Shown one piece after another: positions 12,346-24,218 of a stretch of DNA of 64,000 nucleotides. The position numbers were made by a program, and so were the translations under genes. The notes below the pieces were generated by a model that did not search any database, was not told the origin of the DNA, and worked only from the letters and a program-made list of their open reading frames with translations. Origin of the DNA: Sternotherus odoratus (Eukaryota; Chordata; Testudines; Kinosternidae); contig JAVMKO010000009.1 of the NCBI GenBank assembly GCA_032164245.1, forward strand, positions 77,819,212 to 77,883,211, written 5' to 3'. Positions within the stretch are counted from its first letter, which is position 1, and each line of letters begins with the position of its first letter.

Positions 12346-15107
12346 AATTTTGTCAAGAATACTTTCAACAATGTGGATTTATGACAGTAGAGAAAGATAC
12401 GATCAAACTCTCGAAATGTCCCAGCAGCCTTAACCCTGTTCAAGACCCCACAAAAGGCCTGCTGTGAAAAATTTGGAAAGCAAAGCCTTCCTCCTGTTTC
12501 TCGGTTTATCTCCACTGATTAATATACATATCACTCATGCAAAAGGATGTCATTTTGCATTCATGACCATTTGGAGCTCACATCACAAATTCTCCCAAGT
12601 TATACGGTGGAAGTAGAATGTGGGCTATTGGCAAGTGAGTGCTTATCTGAAACCACCAAACACATTCTGCTCAGGACTACAATTCAAGCCAGGATCTTGA
12701 AGGTACTTTGGCTCACTCCACATCACAGCTGCTGCAAGGGTTGTTTTTACAGTGCAATTTGTCTTCTGATTTACTACTATTGTTAAATGGATTCTAAAAT
12801 TTGCTAAGCATTTTTGTTTGAAGTTGAGGACAAAATAGCTCCATTATCGAAGGCTGGGTCTAATAAAATGGAAAATAGTTCCCCTTCAAACCTACTAGCT
12901 ATTAAGAGTTAGAAAATCCTGGTAAGCTAATTCCAAGTACAGAAAAAAGAGACAGACTTTTATTTCATGCTCCAATAAGGATAATTACCATGCTATTGTT
13001 AATTGAATATATAAAATGAAATCTGGCTAGAAACATCTTTCAGTGCACAACCTTTTTACAGAGCACAGTCCAACACCATAACTACTGGAGCAAACCAAAG
13101 TTGGGGCTAGTTAGTGCAAAATATATTTTAATAAAAAAAGTTGGCATTTTTGAGTTAATACAATAATGGTGGATTCAGTGACAACAGCAAAGTGGAGAGC
13201 TGGATAAAGCCCTGCTCACATGCTGAGAAACCTGGCGGTAAATCATTGCAGCAAAGGTGCTCTGTCCAGAAGGCTTTCAAGTACTACAAGTAAAACAAGT
13301 CTGGGTTGCTTAAGTTCTTACAGCTGATCCCCTTTCATGGAAAAAGCCAATTACAGATCACAGATGTCTAGTCTAATCCTTTTAAATATCACAGAGGCAG
13401 GAAATAATGCAAAAGTGCAATAAATGACCATTTGTATAGCTCAAGTTGAGGCGGAAAAAGAAGGAAGATGAAAACAAACACGGAAAATATAAAATACACA
13501 GTGGAAAACAAAGACTGATGTGAACATTCAAAAGCCTGTTGAACTGAGTATTGTACAGATCTGCAGACTGTGGGCCAAACTCTATTCTGACTTATACCCC
13601 GTAAATCCCCCTTGACTTCATTGAGATGAATAAAGCAAAGAATATCTCCCTGAACTATTACAAATGCTGATTACCGATATCCCCCAATGTTGCATTTTAT
13701 TCTAAGTTCTGTATAATTCCTACAGCTTATTGGGATCCAAACGCTCTCTTCTGTTGGAGTCTGCATTTTTGCAAGGCATCTGTCTGGCAATTAGCTTGGT
13801 GGTATCATTAGCATAAATATACAAAGAAGTTTGATTTTAAAACACGAATACAATTTTTGCTATGGAGCAATATAGGACAGGTGACAGGCCCAGCTGGGAA
13901 ACCTCTTTTTCATTTTTCTGTGACCACAAATCAGACATCTTGGGCTCTCAGCAGGACAGGCTCTACTGGCAGTAATTGGCACCATCTGTAGCTGTCAGAG
14001 CACTGCCTGGCATTCCAGCATTTCATCTTTCCAGTCAAGGCATTCATCACTAGTCCAAAACTCAGCCAGCTGACACTGAAAGATTAACTTGCATTGATTT
14101 GCTTGGATAAGCTCGCCTGTGCCTCAGTTGGTACTGAGCGTTCCTGTTTAATAGCCATCACCGTCACAAGATGTTTACAAGGTGATTGTCTACTTAGCTT
14201 TTTCCATTCCCCATCTCACTCCTAATGTGTTCTCAATTATTATAATTTGTAGGAGATAGGGAATTAAAAGAAAGGAAAGTGAACCTTGCCAACAGGCGGG
14301 GCAGACTTTGCAGAAGGGTTAGAAATTTACAGCACTAGCTGTTTACTGGTCTGAAATGAACACTTTTTTCCAGCCCTGTATGTGTCAAGAGACAAACTTG
14401 TTGATTTTGGGTTGGGCAATGCACAGAGTCTACACCAGCTGTCAAACTGCATTATAAAACCAAATGGAACTTGCTATTATTCTCCAAATTTCCAGGACCA
14501 TCGTAATTCTCCACTATGTTTTGTAGTAGCTGCCCCAGTCCAATTTCAATCTCATACTCAAATGTACTTAATGCTACATGCACTTATTTGCAGTTTTAAC
14601 TCTCCTCTGATGTGGTTATGCAGGTGTGGACGTTAATCACTCACAGTTGTAGTGTGCTTATCCTATTGCAATTTAGAAATCTGACTGGCTTTGTTGCTTG
14701 CTTTCTTGTGAACGAATTAAAAGTTAATAGCTAAAAATGAGTGTCTCCTTTAGTAAATCCAAGTCAACTTCTGCAACTCCCCTAGAAAACCTAAGCCAGT
14801 GATAAATTGCAAGTCTCACTAACATTACCACCACTTTTTCTAGACAGTGTAAATAAGCGTTCTTCTATGAATGAGTAGGAACCGCATGACAGATATCTGT
14901 TTATATTCATGTCCAAACACTGCTCACAAATAATTTTTACCCATCATTTTGGAGTAGTTAATGGCACGATGCATATTTAATTTACGCAGGATATAAAACT
15001 CATTTAAGGAAAAGAGTATTTGTGAACCTTAAAGGCAAACTGGAGGGATATTCATGAGGCTGATGGGCTCATTGGTTAACTAAATGCTCACACACACTTT
15101 TCATCCC
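12346..15107. other. Unique intron sequence, nothing recognised
   Basis: No repeat I can name. 14.1-15.06 kb is AT-rich and repeat-free. A worn palindromic arm may lie near 13.57-13.64 kb. Confidence 0.55.
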
Positions 15108-15195
15108 ATTAAAGGGCTAGTTTGCCCAGTGGTTACAGAAGGATTGCATTCCAGATTCCTGGGTTCTATTCCAGGTCTGACACGGGTTTCCTTTG
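15108..15195 (+). mobile_element. tRNA-derived SINE head
   Basis: GGCTAGTTTGCCCAGTGGTT serves as a worn A-box region, and GGTTCTATTCC at 15162-15172 matches the polymerase III B box. Wording around CCTGGGTTCTATTCC is typical of turtle SINEs. Not a functional tRNA: no cloverleaf or anticodon arm can be drawn. Confidence 0.6.
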
Positions 15196-16006
15196 AGAAC
15201 ACAGCGGTTGCATCCAACACGTCCAGTGTTGGTGATTCCAGTGGACTGTGGACTTATCTTCATTTCATTTGTAATACCTGGTTTATAATTCAGTACTTTT
15301 CTTTAAATAAATGAATGTTAATTTTTTATCTTTCTTTTCCTGCACCACCTCCAGAAAATACACTTACAAGATGCCATCAAGCAGAAGATAGGATTTAAAA
15401 AAATATTATTTAATATTAATTTACTTAAAAAATTTTTTTGTTTCACCAAATACAGAAAATGTGCAAATAGTGTGTACACAGAGTCTGGTAATAAAAGAAG
15501 GGAAGCATTAAACAGGGACAAAATTGGGCTTCTTTTATTAGACTGTGTTCATTTATTGAGTGTAATGCGATAGTGACCAGATGATTAATACTCTGCAGTG
15601 GGAGTAAAGTCACAGAAATATAAAGACAGATGCTGTAAGCAGGGCAGAAGACAGAGATTGCGGAGGGGGACAGAGACAGGGTCGGGATAAGGGTTAGAGT
15701 TTACAGTGTTTGAACACAAGAGACTTCCCTTTGCATGGGTTTTAGAAGGGATTACTCTTTCTATCCATGATTATATTCTGCAGGCATTCCCAAGGGAGGT
15801 AGGAGTGAGTTATGTTATGTTTTGAGAAAGGCATTTTCTCTGTCACCAACATGTGAGAGATATTGTCCCCCCATCTATTAAGAGTTAGATTTTGATTCCC
15901 CTTTCTCATACTAAACGACACCTAACCAGTTTGTACAATCCTTTGAAAATCGGGTTAAGACTCAACTCAGACAAGGCAGGGGTGACACTTGTGGATCAGG
16001 GGAAGT

Positions 16007-16302
16007 GCTTTGAGTAGTTTTTTGGCTGCCATACAGCTGCCATTGGCTGAGACAAGGGTGGAGTGCTCTTTGCTATCTGACCAATTAGCAGCACCAAGTC
16101 CCATGTGGCAACAAAGATCCCCAATCTGATTTATCTAGAAAATCTACCCATTTTGCTTTGAGTAGTTTTTTGGCTGCCATACAGCTGCCATTGGCTGAGA
16201 CAAGGGTGGAGTGCTCTTTGCTATCTGACCGATTAGCAGCACCAAGTCCCATGTGGCAACAAAGATCCCCAATCTGATTTATCTAGAAAATCTACCCATT
16301 TT
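16007..16302. repeat. Perfect-period 148 bp tandem duplication
   Basis: Two head-to-tail copies, 16007-16154 and 16155-16302, starting GCTTTGAGTAGTTTTTTGGC. I see one substitution between them (CCAATTAGC against CCGATTAGC) plus the junction base. Near identity points to a recent event or an assembly artefact. Confidence 0.95.
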
Positions 16303-16479
16303 TCTCAGAGGGGGACCTTACATGGTCATCTGCACAAACCAGATTTTCATAAGTGCTCAACACCTTGCAGCTTCCACTGTAACACTCCTGGCCAGATTCT
16401 GGAAAGAAGCTCAGTCCCCATCATCCACACAACAATGAGGACTTTATTACTCAGGGTAAAGTTGGACCCAGTATGACTG

Positions 16480-17185
16480 TGTGATGGAACTGGAGCTGCG
16501 CTGTAATTATTTATGAATAATTTAAGTGAACCTGATGATTGGGATGTCTACCGTATTTATATATTATTGGTTTAGTTTAAAAGGGGACTGTAAGGAAAAA
16601 CAAGCAGGAAGGGAATAGCCAAAATAAGCCACACCTCAGCAAACACTTGGGGACTGTTAAGGGATAATGGCAGAGCCATGTGGCTCAATCTTTGGAGTCT
16701 ACCAGACTGGTTTTGTCTAGAAGAGAAGAACAGAACACTCAGTCAAGAGAGTGGGGAGATGTTCAGGGGAACCAGACTGACACACACTGGACATGCAGTG
16801 GCATCTGAAGTAGCTAGGCCTTCCTTGGTTACCATCAGGGAATGGCAATAACCTTTAGGTAAGACAGACATGCATGTTGTTTTAAAATCCTTTTGCTCTA
16901 CATGCTTTGTTCCTACTGTTAAAATAAACAACACTGGTTTTAAGAAGGCTGTTTGGTCACAGTATCCCCCTGGTGACAGACTCTCTGAAAGGAAGGACTG
17001 CAAGTGCCCAGACTCAGTCAGAGCTGTGGGATAAGCATGGTGGATACACAGGTTACTGGAGCAGAGAGCCCAGTCTATGAGTGGGAGAAGTACAGATGCC
17101 CATCTCAAGGGTGGGAAAGGCATGAGGCCTGACACTGGAGGGGACCTAAGAGGGGACAGAGGTGCAGCTCACCCTGCAACTGACA
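16480..17185 (+). mobile_element. Probable solo LTR
   Basis: 706 bp bounded by TGTGATGG and CTGACA, flanked by near-identical 5-mers GACTG (16475-16479) and GACCG (17186-17190). Contains AATAAA at 16923-16928, a possible polyadenylation signal. The wording resembles a repeat I have met often in turtles. A long minus-strand open frame inside it (16743-17135) shows no domain and is probably chance. Confidence 0.45.
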
Positions 17186-17290
17186 GACCGATATAGGAAA
17201 ATGTTAATATTTCAAGCAAGGACTGGACAAAGCAACAGAAATACACTGTAGTGAGAAATTCTCCACTGGAGAGGGCACGGATTAGGAGAC

Positions 17291-18007
17291 TGTAGCGGGG
17301 TGACCACCCGCTCCCCCCTTAAAAGGGCTAGAGTAGCCCAGGAAGGGGTTTGTAGCAGCCCAGGATAGGGGTTGTGGCTGGGAGCCTGCTAGCAGGCTTA
17401 AGTGGGAAGCAGGCTCAGCTGTGTGGCCGCCCCAAACATTCCAGGCTGTATAAAAGCCTGCGAGGCAGGAGCCAGTTAGTCAGTCTACTCTGTAGTCAGA
17501 GGGAGACAGGGCCTGGCTGCAGGGAGCTAGTAATAGAGTACCCGGACTGGGACAGGGTGTGGGCGAGGCAGCTGGGAGCTAAGGAGCCTAAGCTCTAGGG
17601 AGAGGGCCCCAGCTTGCTGAGCCTAGGGAAGGCCCGACCCACGGGGTACTGGGGGTTGCAAGGGGGCAGCCCTGGGCTGGTTAGGAGCAGCAGGCCCAGC
17701 CCCTTCTTACCGGTGATGAGTAGCCATGAGACTGCAGTCGGCCTCAGGGAACTGAGGCCAGTGATGACTGGCAGTGGTGGTATCTGAGGCGAGTTGGGGA
17801 TAGTGGGTGGTGGGTTCCCCCAGGGAGGGGAGACCCTAAGACCAGGGGTACTGCAGGGGTGCAGCACCCTCAGTAAGGGGCTCCGGGGTCCGGGAGGGAC
17901 ACGGGGCCAGAGAGTAGAAGCGAACGTCGGCCAGCAGAGGGCGCTCCGGGGTCGAAAGAGCTGATTCCCGTGACGACCAGACGGGGGCGCCACCGGGTGA
18001 ATGACCG
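17291..18007 (+). mobile_element. GC-rich LTR-like repeat with TATA box
   Basis: Begins TGTAGCGGGGTGACCACCCG, rises sharply in GC against its AT-rich flanks, and has TATAAAA at 17449-17455 followed by a purine-rich leader-like stretch. The end near 18007 is ragged and lacks the CA-terminated inverted copy, so it is a partial LTR or other retroelement end. Open frames on the minus strand here follow the GC content and carry no recognisable domain. Confidence 0.5.
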
Positions 18008-18868
18008 ACTTCCCTATAGAGACCAATGAGATCTTTCCCATCCCTCACATCTCTGATTTAATATGAGTGGCCCGAGGTTTCTAATAATTCACTGATTTGA
18101 TTAATAACAATACAGGGTACAGGGTGCCTGTGTCCCCCCACATATGACAGGAATTTCAGGAGCAGTTTGAGAAAGCTACTGACAGGCTGGAGCTGTCAGT
18201 CATTTCCGAGAGGCCTTATCAACAAGGTCAGGAGGTATCTGCAGTATGTGATCTCTTGTGTTATGAACATAGAGGTCTTAGCTTCTCCTTTCTGACCCTT
18301 CCAGTGCTGAGGAGGCTGAGCCAGATCAGTATTTTTAAAGCCTACAAGGAGAACTCGAGAGGAAAGCTTTCCTTGACAAGAAGTCAGAGTTATGTAGACC
18401 ACTGATTTAATGCTTCCAAGGGCTATGAAAAGACACAATTAAGTGAGACAGTGAAGTACTAAGCATAAGCCTAGAATCTAGAGACAGAAGGTCTGTTTTT
18501 ATGCAGCTTAAGATTTACAGGACTGGGAAGCATTATATTTGAAATGTTTGTTTTCATTAAATAGAAGCTTCTGTCCCTGCCTTGATCCCCCATATCACCT
18601 CTCTGTAGAGGCCAAACTCCTTTCATAACTTTCCATGAAACAATAACATTTGAATAACTTAAAATAATTAACACTGGATCCTGCCACACTCATGTTGTAA
18701 CCAACAGAACTATTCATGGAGCAAGATATTACTTGCGGTCAGTAAAGGGAACAAGAACCAGGCCCTATGTGGTTATATTTTAAAACAATAACAACAATAA
18801 TTTTAAAAGGGACCAGATACTTAGCTGAAGCAGTTCTATTGACTTAATTGGAGTGAAATCGATTGAGA

Positions 18869-19147
18869 GTTGCCAACTCGCCAAATTATATCTCCAGTCT
18901 TGCAATGCATGGAATTTTATTTAGAGCTTCGCCTCCTGGAGTCACATGCAGAGGTCAGATTTCATGCATTAAAAAAATAAAACTTCTAGCCCATATAGTT
19001 CCCAAGAGAAGCCTAATGGCTTAAAAACCAGAAGGGAAATAAGACCCAAAATGTTGTTATAGTTGCAATCCTTGTGAATATTGCTCCAATTTTAAGATTT
19101 CTGGGCCCTGACTTGTGATTTTTCAAATGTTTTGGGTTGGCAATACT
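18869..19147. mobile_element. GTTGCCAAC-ended interspersed element
   Basis: Starts GTTGCCAACTC and ends GGGTTGGCAA, short inverted ends. Shares with 52544-52826 the blocks CTCCTGGAGTCACATG / CACCTGGAGTCATGTG and GCCTGACTYRTRATTTTT. A non-autonomous DNA element by shape; I recognise the family from reptile sequence but not its formal name. Confidence 0.65.
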
Positions 19148-19664
19148 CACCTCTGGTCCAACCTAATTAAAGTTGTGAATAAAGGTTAATTGTTTTTGAG
19201 CACTGCCATCTAAATTTTCCAAAGTAATTAATGATTTTATGCATCGATTGTGGGAGGCCCGATTTGATTTTCACAAAATACTGAGCACAGTCCCCCTCTG
19301 AAAAGCAGGCCCCGTTTCAACGTGTCTCAACTTGGACCTCCCAAAATGGACGCACCCAACATCCATCCCCAGTCCTCTTTGATATGTTTGGCTTTCATAT
19401 TTTTTAGGCCAAGATCTAAACAGGAACATAAGTGAGAGTGTCCTTGCAGCTATATAAGTGCAAAATCTGGAGTAACTTCAGGAACTCCACTGGAGTGAAT
19501 TTGCTCCAGTTTACTCTGGAACAACAGAGCAGAGTTTGAACTTCTGCTACCAGTGAGGCCCGACCAGCCAAAAATCTATGGCAGGACCAACTATGGAAGT
19601 TGATGGAACTACACCAGATGAGGACTGGACCTATATATATTATGGTGGAAGAATGAAGAAATAT

Positions 19665-19730
<66 letters not shown>
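19665..19730. repeat. (GA)n microsatellite
   Basis: An almost unbroken run of GA dinucleotides, about 30 units, with one AAAG interruption near its start. Confidence 0.97.
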
Positions 19731-19732
<2 letters not shown>

Positions 19733-19851
19733 CAAGGCATTAGAGAGGGGTTGATGTGGCTTTGTAAGTTATTCATATTGCATAGCTTTTATTATGGAGT
19801 CTTTTTATACACATGCATGTAATTCCCATTACCGTCAACAGGATTTACCTT

Positions 19852-19942
19852 GCTTGCATCCGACGAAGTGGGTATTAGCCCACGAAAGCTTATGCTTCAA
19901 TATTTTAGTCAGTCTTTAAGGTGCCACAGGACTCTTTGTTAC
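19852..19942 (+). mobile_element. Penelope-type 3' tail fragment
   Basis: GCATCCGACGAAGTGGGTAT, then GCCCACGAAAGCTTATGC and a stretch ending AAGGTGCCACAGGACTC, matching the tail at 34.8 kb. Stem GTGGG/CCCAC (19868-19872 with 19879-19883) and GAAA (19884-19887) are intact; CTGATGA has become CCGACGA. Lies about 120 bp after the (GA)n microsatellite. Confidence 0.65.
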
Positions 19943-21125
19943 CTCAGGATTTACCTGTGCATATGGTGAGACGAATATACGCCTAAGTGTTTCGCGGTCT
20001 CACCTGTTATCTGTTAGGATTATCTAGTAACTTCCCTCACAGAGGACAACATTTATAGCTCATTGGCAAATATAAGCTAGATAAAGTTTACATATTGAAA
20101 CAACATGCGTATGAAGTTGGTCTGACTCAATTGTATCAAGCCAGCTGAAACAAATACAGTGTATAAAATGGATGCACCTCTAATTTCAGAATTTTCATAA
20201 AGGAAAAATCCTTCAGGGCACAAAAATCATATCAAAGTAATCATATGGAGTCCATAAGATTTCAGGGATTTATTTTCTAATTATCAGGATCTAAATATAA
20301 AAACTATCAACCATTTAAAAAAAACAACAACAGTCTACACATTTTTCATCCCCCAATGGCTGTTACACTTCCTCAAAAGTTTACATATTTCTTAAATCAG
20401 ATACAAGACATCAGCGGACTGCAGTTAAATGCATCACAGATATGGAATGCTCTTGCAGAAGGTTTCATTAAGTCTAACATGATTTACAGGACTTAAGACA
20501 CATTGCTTCAAGATTTTTATATCACTGCAGTAAGTACTCCAGGGATGTTTCGACCCACTTGAAATTGTTTTAGCTGTGCTATTACCTGGGTCAAAATTGA
20601 TGGCAGCATATATCAATTAGATTGTAGCAGTTTAAAGCCTGCTTCTATCTGGTCACTCAAAGATTCACATCCTAAGATTTCCATACCCTGAAAGAAATAT
20701 TAAAATAGAAACCTTGAATGGGCTAAAATTAACTCATTTACTTAAGAAGAAGCCCTGCTGAAGTGCCATAGGGAGATTAGACCTATTCAGATTACAAATG
20801 TCCACTTCATACAGCCACAAATGGGGACTAAATTGCCCTTTTCTCTGAATTCTTCTAAACTTTATCTTGCTCACATTGAAGTGAATGCAACATCAATGCC
20901 TCACTAATTGCGGACAGTAAACTTTGGGGTCAAAACTCCCAGGGGGTAAACAGAGTACCACTGATGTTAACAGAGCAATGTCAATTCATACAAAATTAGG
21001 GTCTGGTCCCAGATGTTTTACTATTGTGATCATCATTAGCTAGTCCTGAAGATGAGCTCTGTGGAGCAGAGGTATCTCCATCATCAGAGGTATCTCAGAT
21101 ATTGTGGTGAGTTACTATTGGTTAA

Positions 21126-21160
21126 TGATCAGAGAGGTAGCCGTGTTAGTCTGGAATAAC
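21126..21160 (-). mobile_element. Fragment of the same tail family, opposite strand
   Basis: AGAGAGGTAGCCGTGTTAGT is the reverse-oriented extreme end of the common Penelope-type tail repeat of reptiles. Only about 35 bp remains before AT-rich sequence. Confidence 0.45.
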
Positions 21161-21235
21161 ATATTGAATAGAATAGAAAATTGGTTAATGAGACCTTTAA
21201 TGATGACAGCTGTGTATTTTTATACACAGAAAAGT

Positions 21236-21428
21236 GAATTGTTATATTTATGTTATAAGTTATATTTATATTATTTACTACTATGATTATATATTTATTA
21301 TTTAATTATCATAAGTAGATATTTATATATAATAAAAGTTATTTATTATATGTAATAGATATATATATATATCTATAATTAAATATTTATTTATTTAAAT
21401 ATTTATTATAATTGTTATTTATTATGTT
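21236..21428. repeat. AT-rich low-complexity tract
   Basis: Nearly pure A/T with TATTTAT / TTATTATA patterns and a short (AT)n run at about 21359-21373. It ends exactly at the TA target of the 21430 MITE. Confidence 0.9.
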
Positions 21429-21429
21429 A

Positions 21430-21601
21430 CAGTGGAACCCCATAATACCGCACCCCGCTATAGCGCGAATCCGCTTATAGCACGGGGCGCGTGTGGCTCC
21501 CGATGGCGGCGGCGCGAGGCACTTTGATGCCACGCGACCCCGCAATAGCTAGATCAGGTATTTTTGGCTTCCGATCGTTGCGGTATTGCGGGATCCGACT
21601 G
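21430..21601. mobile_element. TA-flanked GC-rich MITE
   Basis: 172 bp with termini CAGTGGAACCCCATAATACC and, inverted, CAGTCGGATCCCGCAATACC, flanked by TA. CpG-rich interior in a very AT-rich setting, which marks it as an insert. Fits a mariner/Tigger-type non-autonomous element. Confidence 0.75.
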
Positions 21602-21822
21602 TATATTTATGTTATATGTTATTTGCATTGTTATATTTTATTAGTAACCAAACTGAGTAGCAGTGGCTTTGTCCCTGAAAATTATACAACCTGCGGACAA
21701 ATGTCCCTGACATTATTTTATTTTATTAGTTAAGATGAGCTTCATCTACAAATTTTCCCTCAGGGTGGTAAAGGTTAGCAGTGTCTTCTTTGTGACAGAT
21801 CATAGTAAGTCTCTCACAATTA

Positions 21823-22370
21823 GGGCCTGGTCTACACTAAGGCTCTAAGTCAATCTAAGCTCTGGTCTACACTGGGGGGGGGGATAGATCTAAGATACGC
21901 AACTTCAGTTATGAGAATAGCTTAGCTGAAGTCGACATACTTAGATCAACTTACTGCGGTGTCTTCACTGCTGCTGCTCCCCCATCGACTCCACCTGCAC
22001 CTCTCACAGCGGTAGAGTACCGGAGTCTGTGGGAGAGCACTTTGGGATAAATTTATCATGTCTAGACTAGATGCAATAAATCGACCCCCGAGAGATCGAT
22101 CTCTACCCGCCGATCCAGCGGGTAGTGTAGATGTACCCTCAGTTACACTAGTTAAGCTACGTAAGTAATGTAACTTAAGTCGACGTACCTTAGATTGACT
22201 TACAGAGGTGTCCACACCACACTGTGTCAATGGGAGAGGCTATCACTGAGGTGGATTACAGATGTCAATGGTAGAGCTCTCTCCCATTGACTCAGCGTGT
22301 CTTCACCAGATCTGCTAAATCCATGTTGATTGGAACAGCGCAATTTTAGCCACATAGTGTAGACATGACC
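21823..22370. mobile_element. Outer GTCTACAC-ended MITE, split by an insertion
   Basis: Left end GGGCCTGGTCTACACTAAGG (21823) and right end GTGTAGACATGACC (to 22370) are inverted partners. The body is interrupted at about 21859-22139 by a second element of the same terminal type. The remaining right part contains GTAACTTAAGTCGACGTACC. Confidence 0.7.
21859..22139. mobile_element. Inner MITE nested in the outer one
   Basis: Starts GCTCTGGTCTACACTGGG and ends GGTAGTGTAGATGTACCC, an imperfect inverted repeat. The interior matches the 43854 element (CTTAGCTGAAGTCGACATAC; CTGCTGCTCCCCC; AATAAATCGACCCCCG). Confidence 0.75.
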
Positions 22371-23941
22371 TACAACTGCTGTGTGGTGTCACCTTGGTGA
22401 GGCACTTGAGAAGTGGCTTTTGCTCACTTTTTCATTTGATGGCACATTCTCTGTATCTAATCTCTGATCACATTCCTCAAAAATGACAAATGTCTTAGCA
22501 CCTTTCTTCTAGACAGGAAAGTGAGACTCTGGAGGTGGTGCTAGGTCTTTATCTGGACTGGCCTTGAGTTAGTTGGCAAGGGATATGCTAAGACTGAGTG
22601 ATTCTCCATTGACCCAGAGAATGAGAATCCCATTCTCAGTCAGAGATCTCACATGGTCCCACAAAGCAAGACAACTGCCTGTTATGCCCAATGTGTTGTT
22701 CTGTGCAACTGGGTGACCTACCTTGTGCAGCTCTGATTTTAACAAATTACAAATAAGCAATTAGCAGAGGCAGCATGGAGGAGATCTCAGACTAGTGATT
22801 CTGAGAATGCTGCTCTCTGGACCATCAAAGCCTAGGGGTACTGTGGAGCTGCTAAACTGTCTTACATGGGCAAAGAAGATATTGGTTTTCAGGAACCCCC
22901 CCCCCCAAATTACTAACATATAGAGTCTAAAACAGCCCAACCAGTGTCCATCCAATGAAAATGGCTAATTAACAACAGTAAACAGAAATGAAATTAAAAA
23001 TTCCAAATTCTTCCAAAGGAAATTTATGCAGCACAAAAAAAAAAGACCAAGTCCCACCATCAACAAAAATATCACAATTAACATTTTATTAAGGCAAAGA
23101 ACTGCAGATATAAAGTGACCCAAAATCTAGCTTGCATCAAGAGTTTCTATAAAGCTGCTAAAGCTCCAAATGCTTAACAAAAGAAGAAAACCTTGCATGA
23201 ATGAGCAGAAAACCCCAGGGTTTGCCCTCCAAAATTTCCAGGAGGAGCTGGGGGAAATCTCTCTCTGAACAAAATTGGGGCCGTTTTACAAAGCCCTAGT
23301 TATGCATGAATTTCAGAATACATTTACTAGAAAATTCATTATATGAAACATTTATCCCATGAATAAATTAGAGACTCTGAAATACAGTGCAATAAAACTT
23401 TTGCTGCTAGAAAGATTTTTATGGGTGAAATAATGTGAAAATTAGTAACATTAAATATGATTCTCCTTAACCCAGCATAGTCCCCTACACAATTATTTTG
23501 ACATGCTCTGGCATGCATAATCACAGATATATTCAAATAGTGCTATAGAATTTAGGAATACACCAAAAATAGTGGAGCAGAATAAAAGACCTGTCCGACA
23601 CCGCTGAAGTTAACCGGAATTTTGCCATTTACTTCAAAGAATGCAGATTGGCGTTCAAAAGCTGTAGCTTCTCCCTTTGCAAAATGGTTAAGTGGACCTC
23701 AAAATATTTTTCTTTTTGTATCTGTTGTTAGGTAAGAGTCAAGCATGACATGACTGTTTTTAATTAAGGCAAACCTCCACGGGCACCAAATATAATGGCT
23801 CAAAAATATGCGTGCATGGTTTGTTTAGTTAGATTGTCTGCTAAAAATTTCTGAGCTCAAATTAATATGTATATAAAGCTGTCATATTCCATTATGTTAG
23901 ATGCACATAAATTCACTTAACAAAGTATTCAGGCTAGTCTT

Positions 23942-24023
23942 GGGGCTAGATTCTGCCACTTTCTCTCATACTGCGCAGAATCTTATTCTGTGAGTAAGTT
24001 CCATTGGGTGGCAGAATGTGACC
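23942..24023. repeat. Near-palindrome, ATTCTGCCAC type
   Basis: GGGGCTAGATTCTGCCAC at the left pairs with GGTGGCAGAATGTGACCC at the right; the centre is worn. Confidence 0.6.
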
Positions 24024-24117
24024 CTTCATAGCATACATTTGTGTGTATTTTTGAAAGTGCAACCGGAAGGAATAGGAGTGAGCACATCTACGCACTTAGT
24101 GCCGTTGACCTGGACTC

Positions 24118-24218
24118 TGATCCTGCAAAACTCTCACCTATGTGAGCAGTCCTTACTCGGGCAAGCCACCCCATTGAATTCAAAAGGCCCAAGTTCAAAG
24201 ATTTGCAGCATCAGGCCC
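24118..24218. repeat. Near-palindrome, TGATCCTGCAAA type
   Basis: TGATCCTGCAAAACTCTCAC pairs with AGATTTGCAGCATCAGGCCC; CCCATTGAATTCAAAAGG lies inside. Confidence 0.65.

Noticed and set aside
15108..15195. Functional tRNA gene
   Set aside because: Only a B box and a worn A region; no cloverleaf, so a SINE head.
16743..17135. 130-codon minus-strand open frame
   Set aside because: Inside the probable solo LTR; antisense to it and without motif.
17595..18041. 148-codon minus-strand open frame, proline/leucine-rich
   Set aside because: Lies in the GC-rich LTR-like repeat, where stop codons are scarce; composition explains it.
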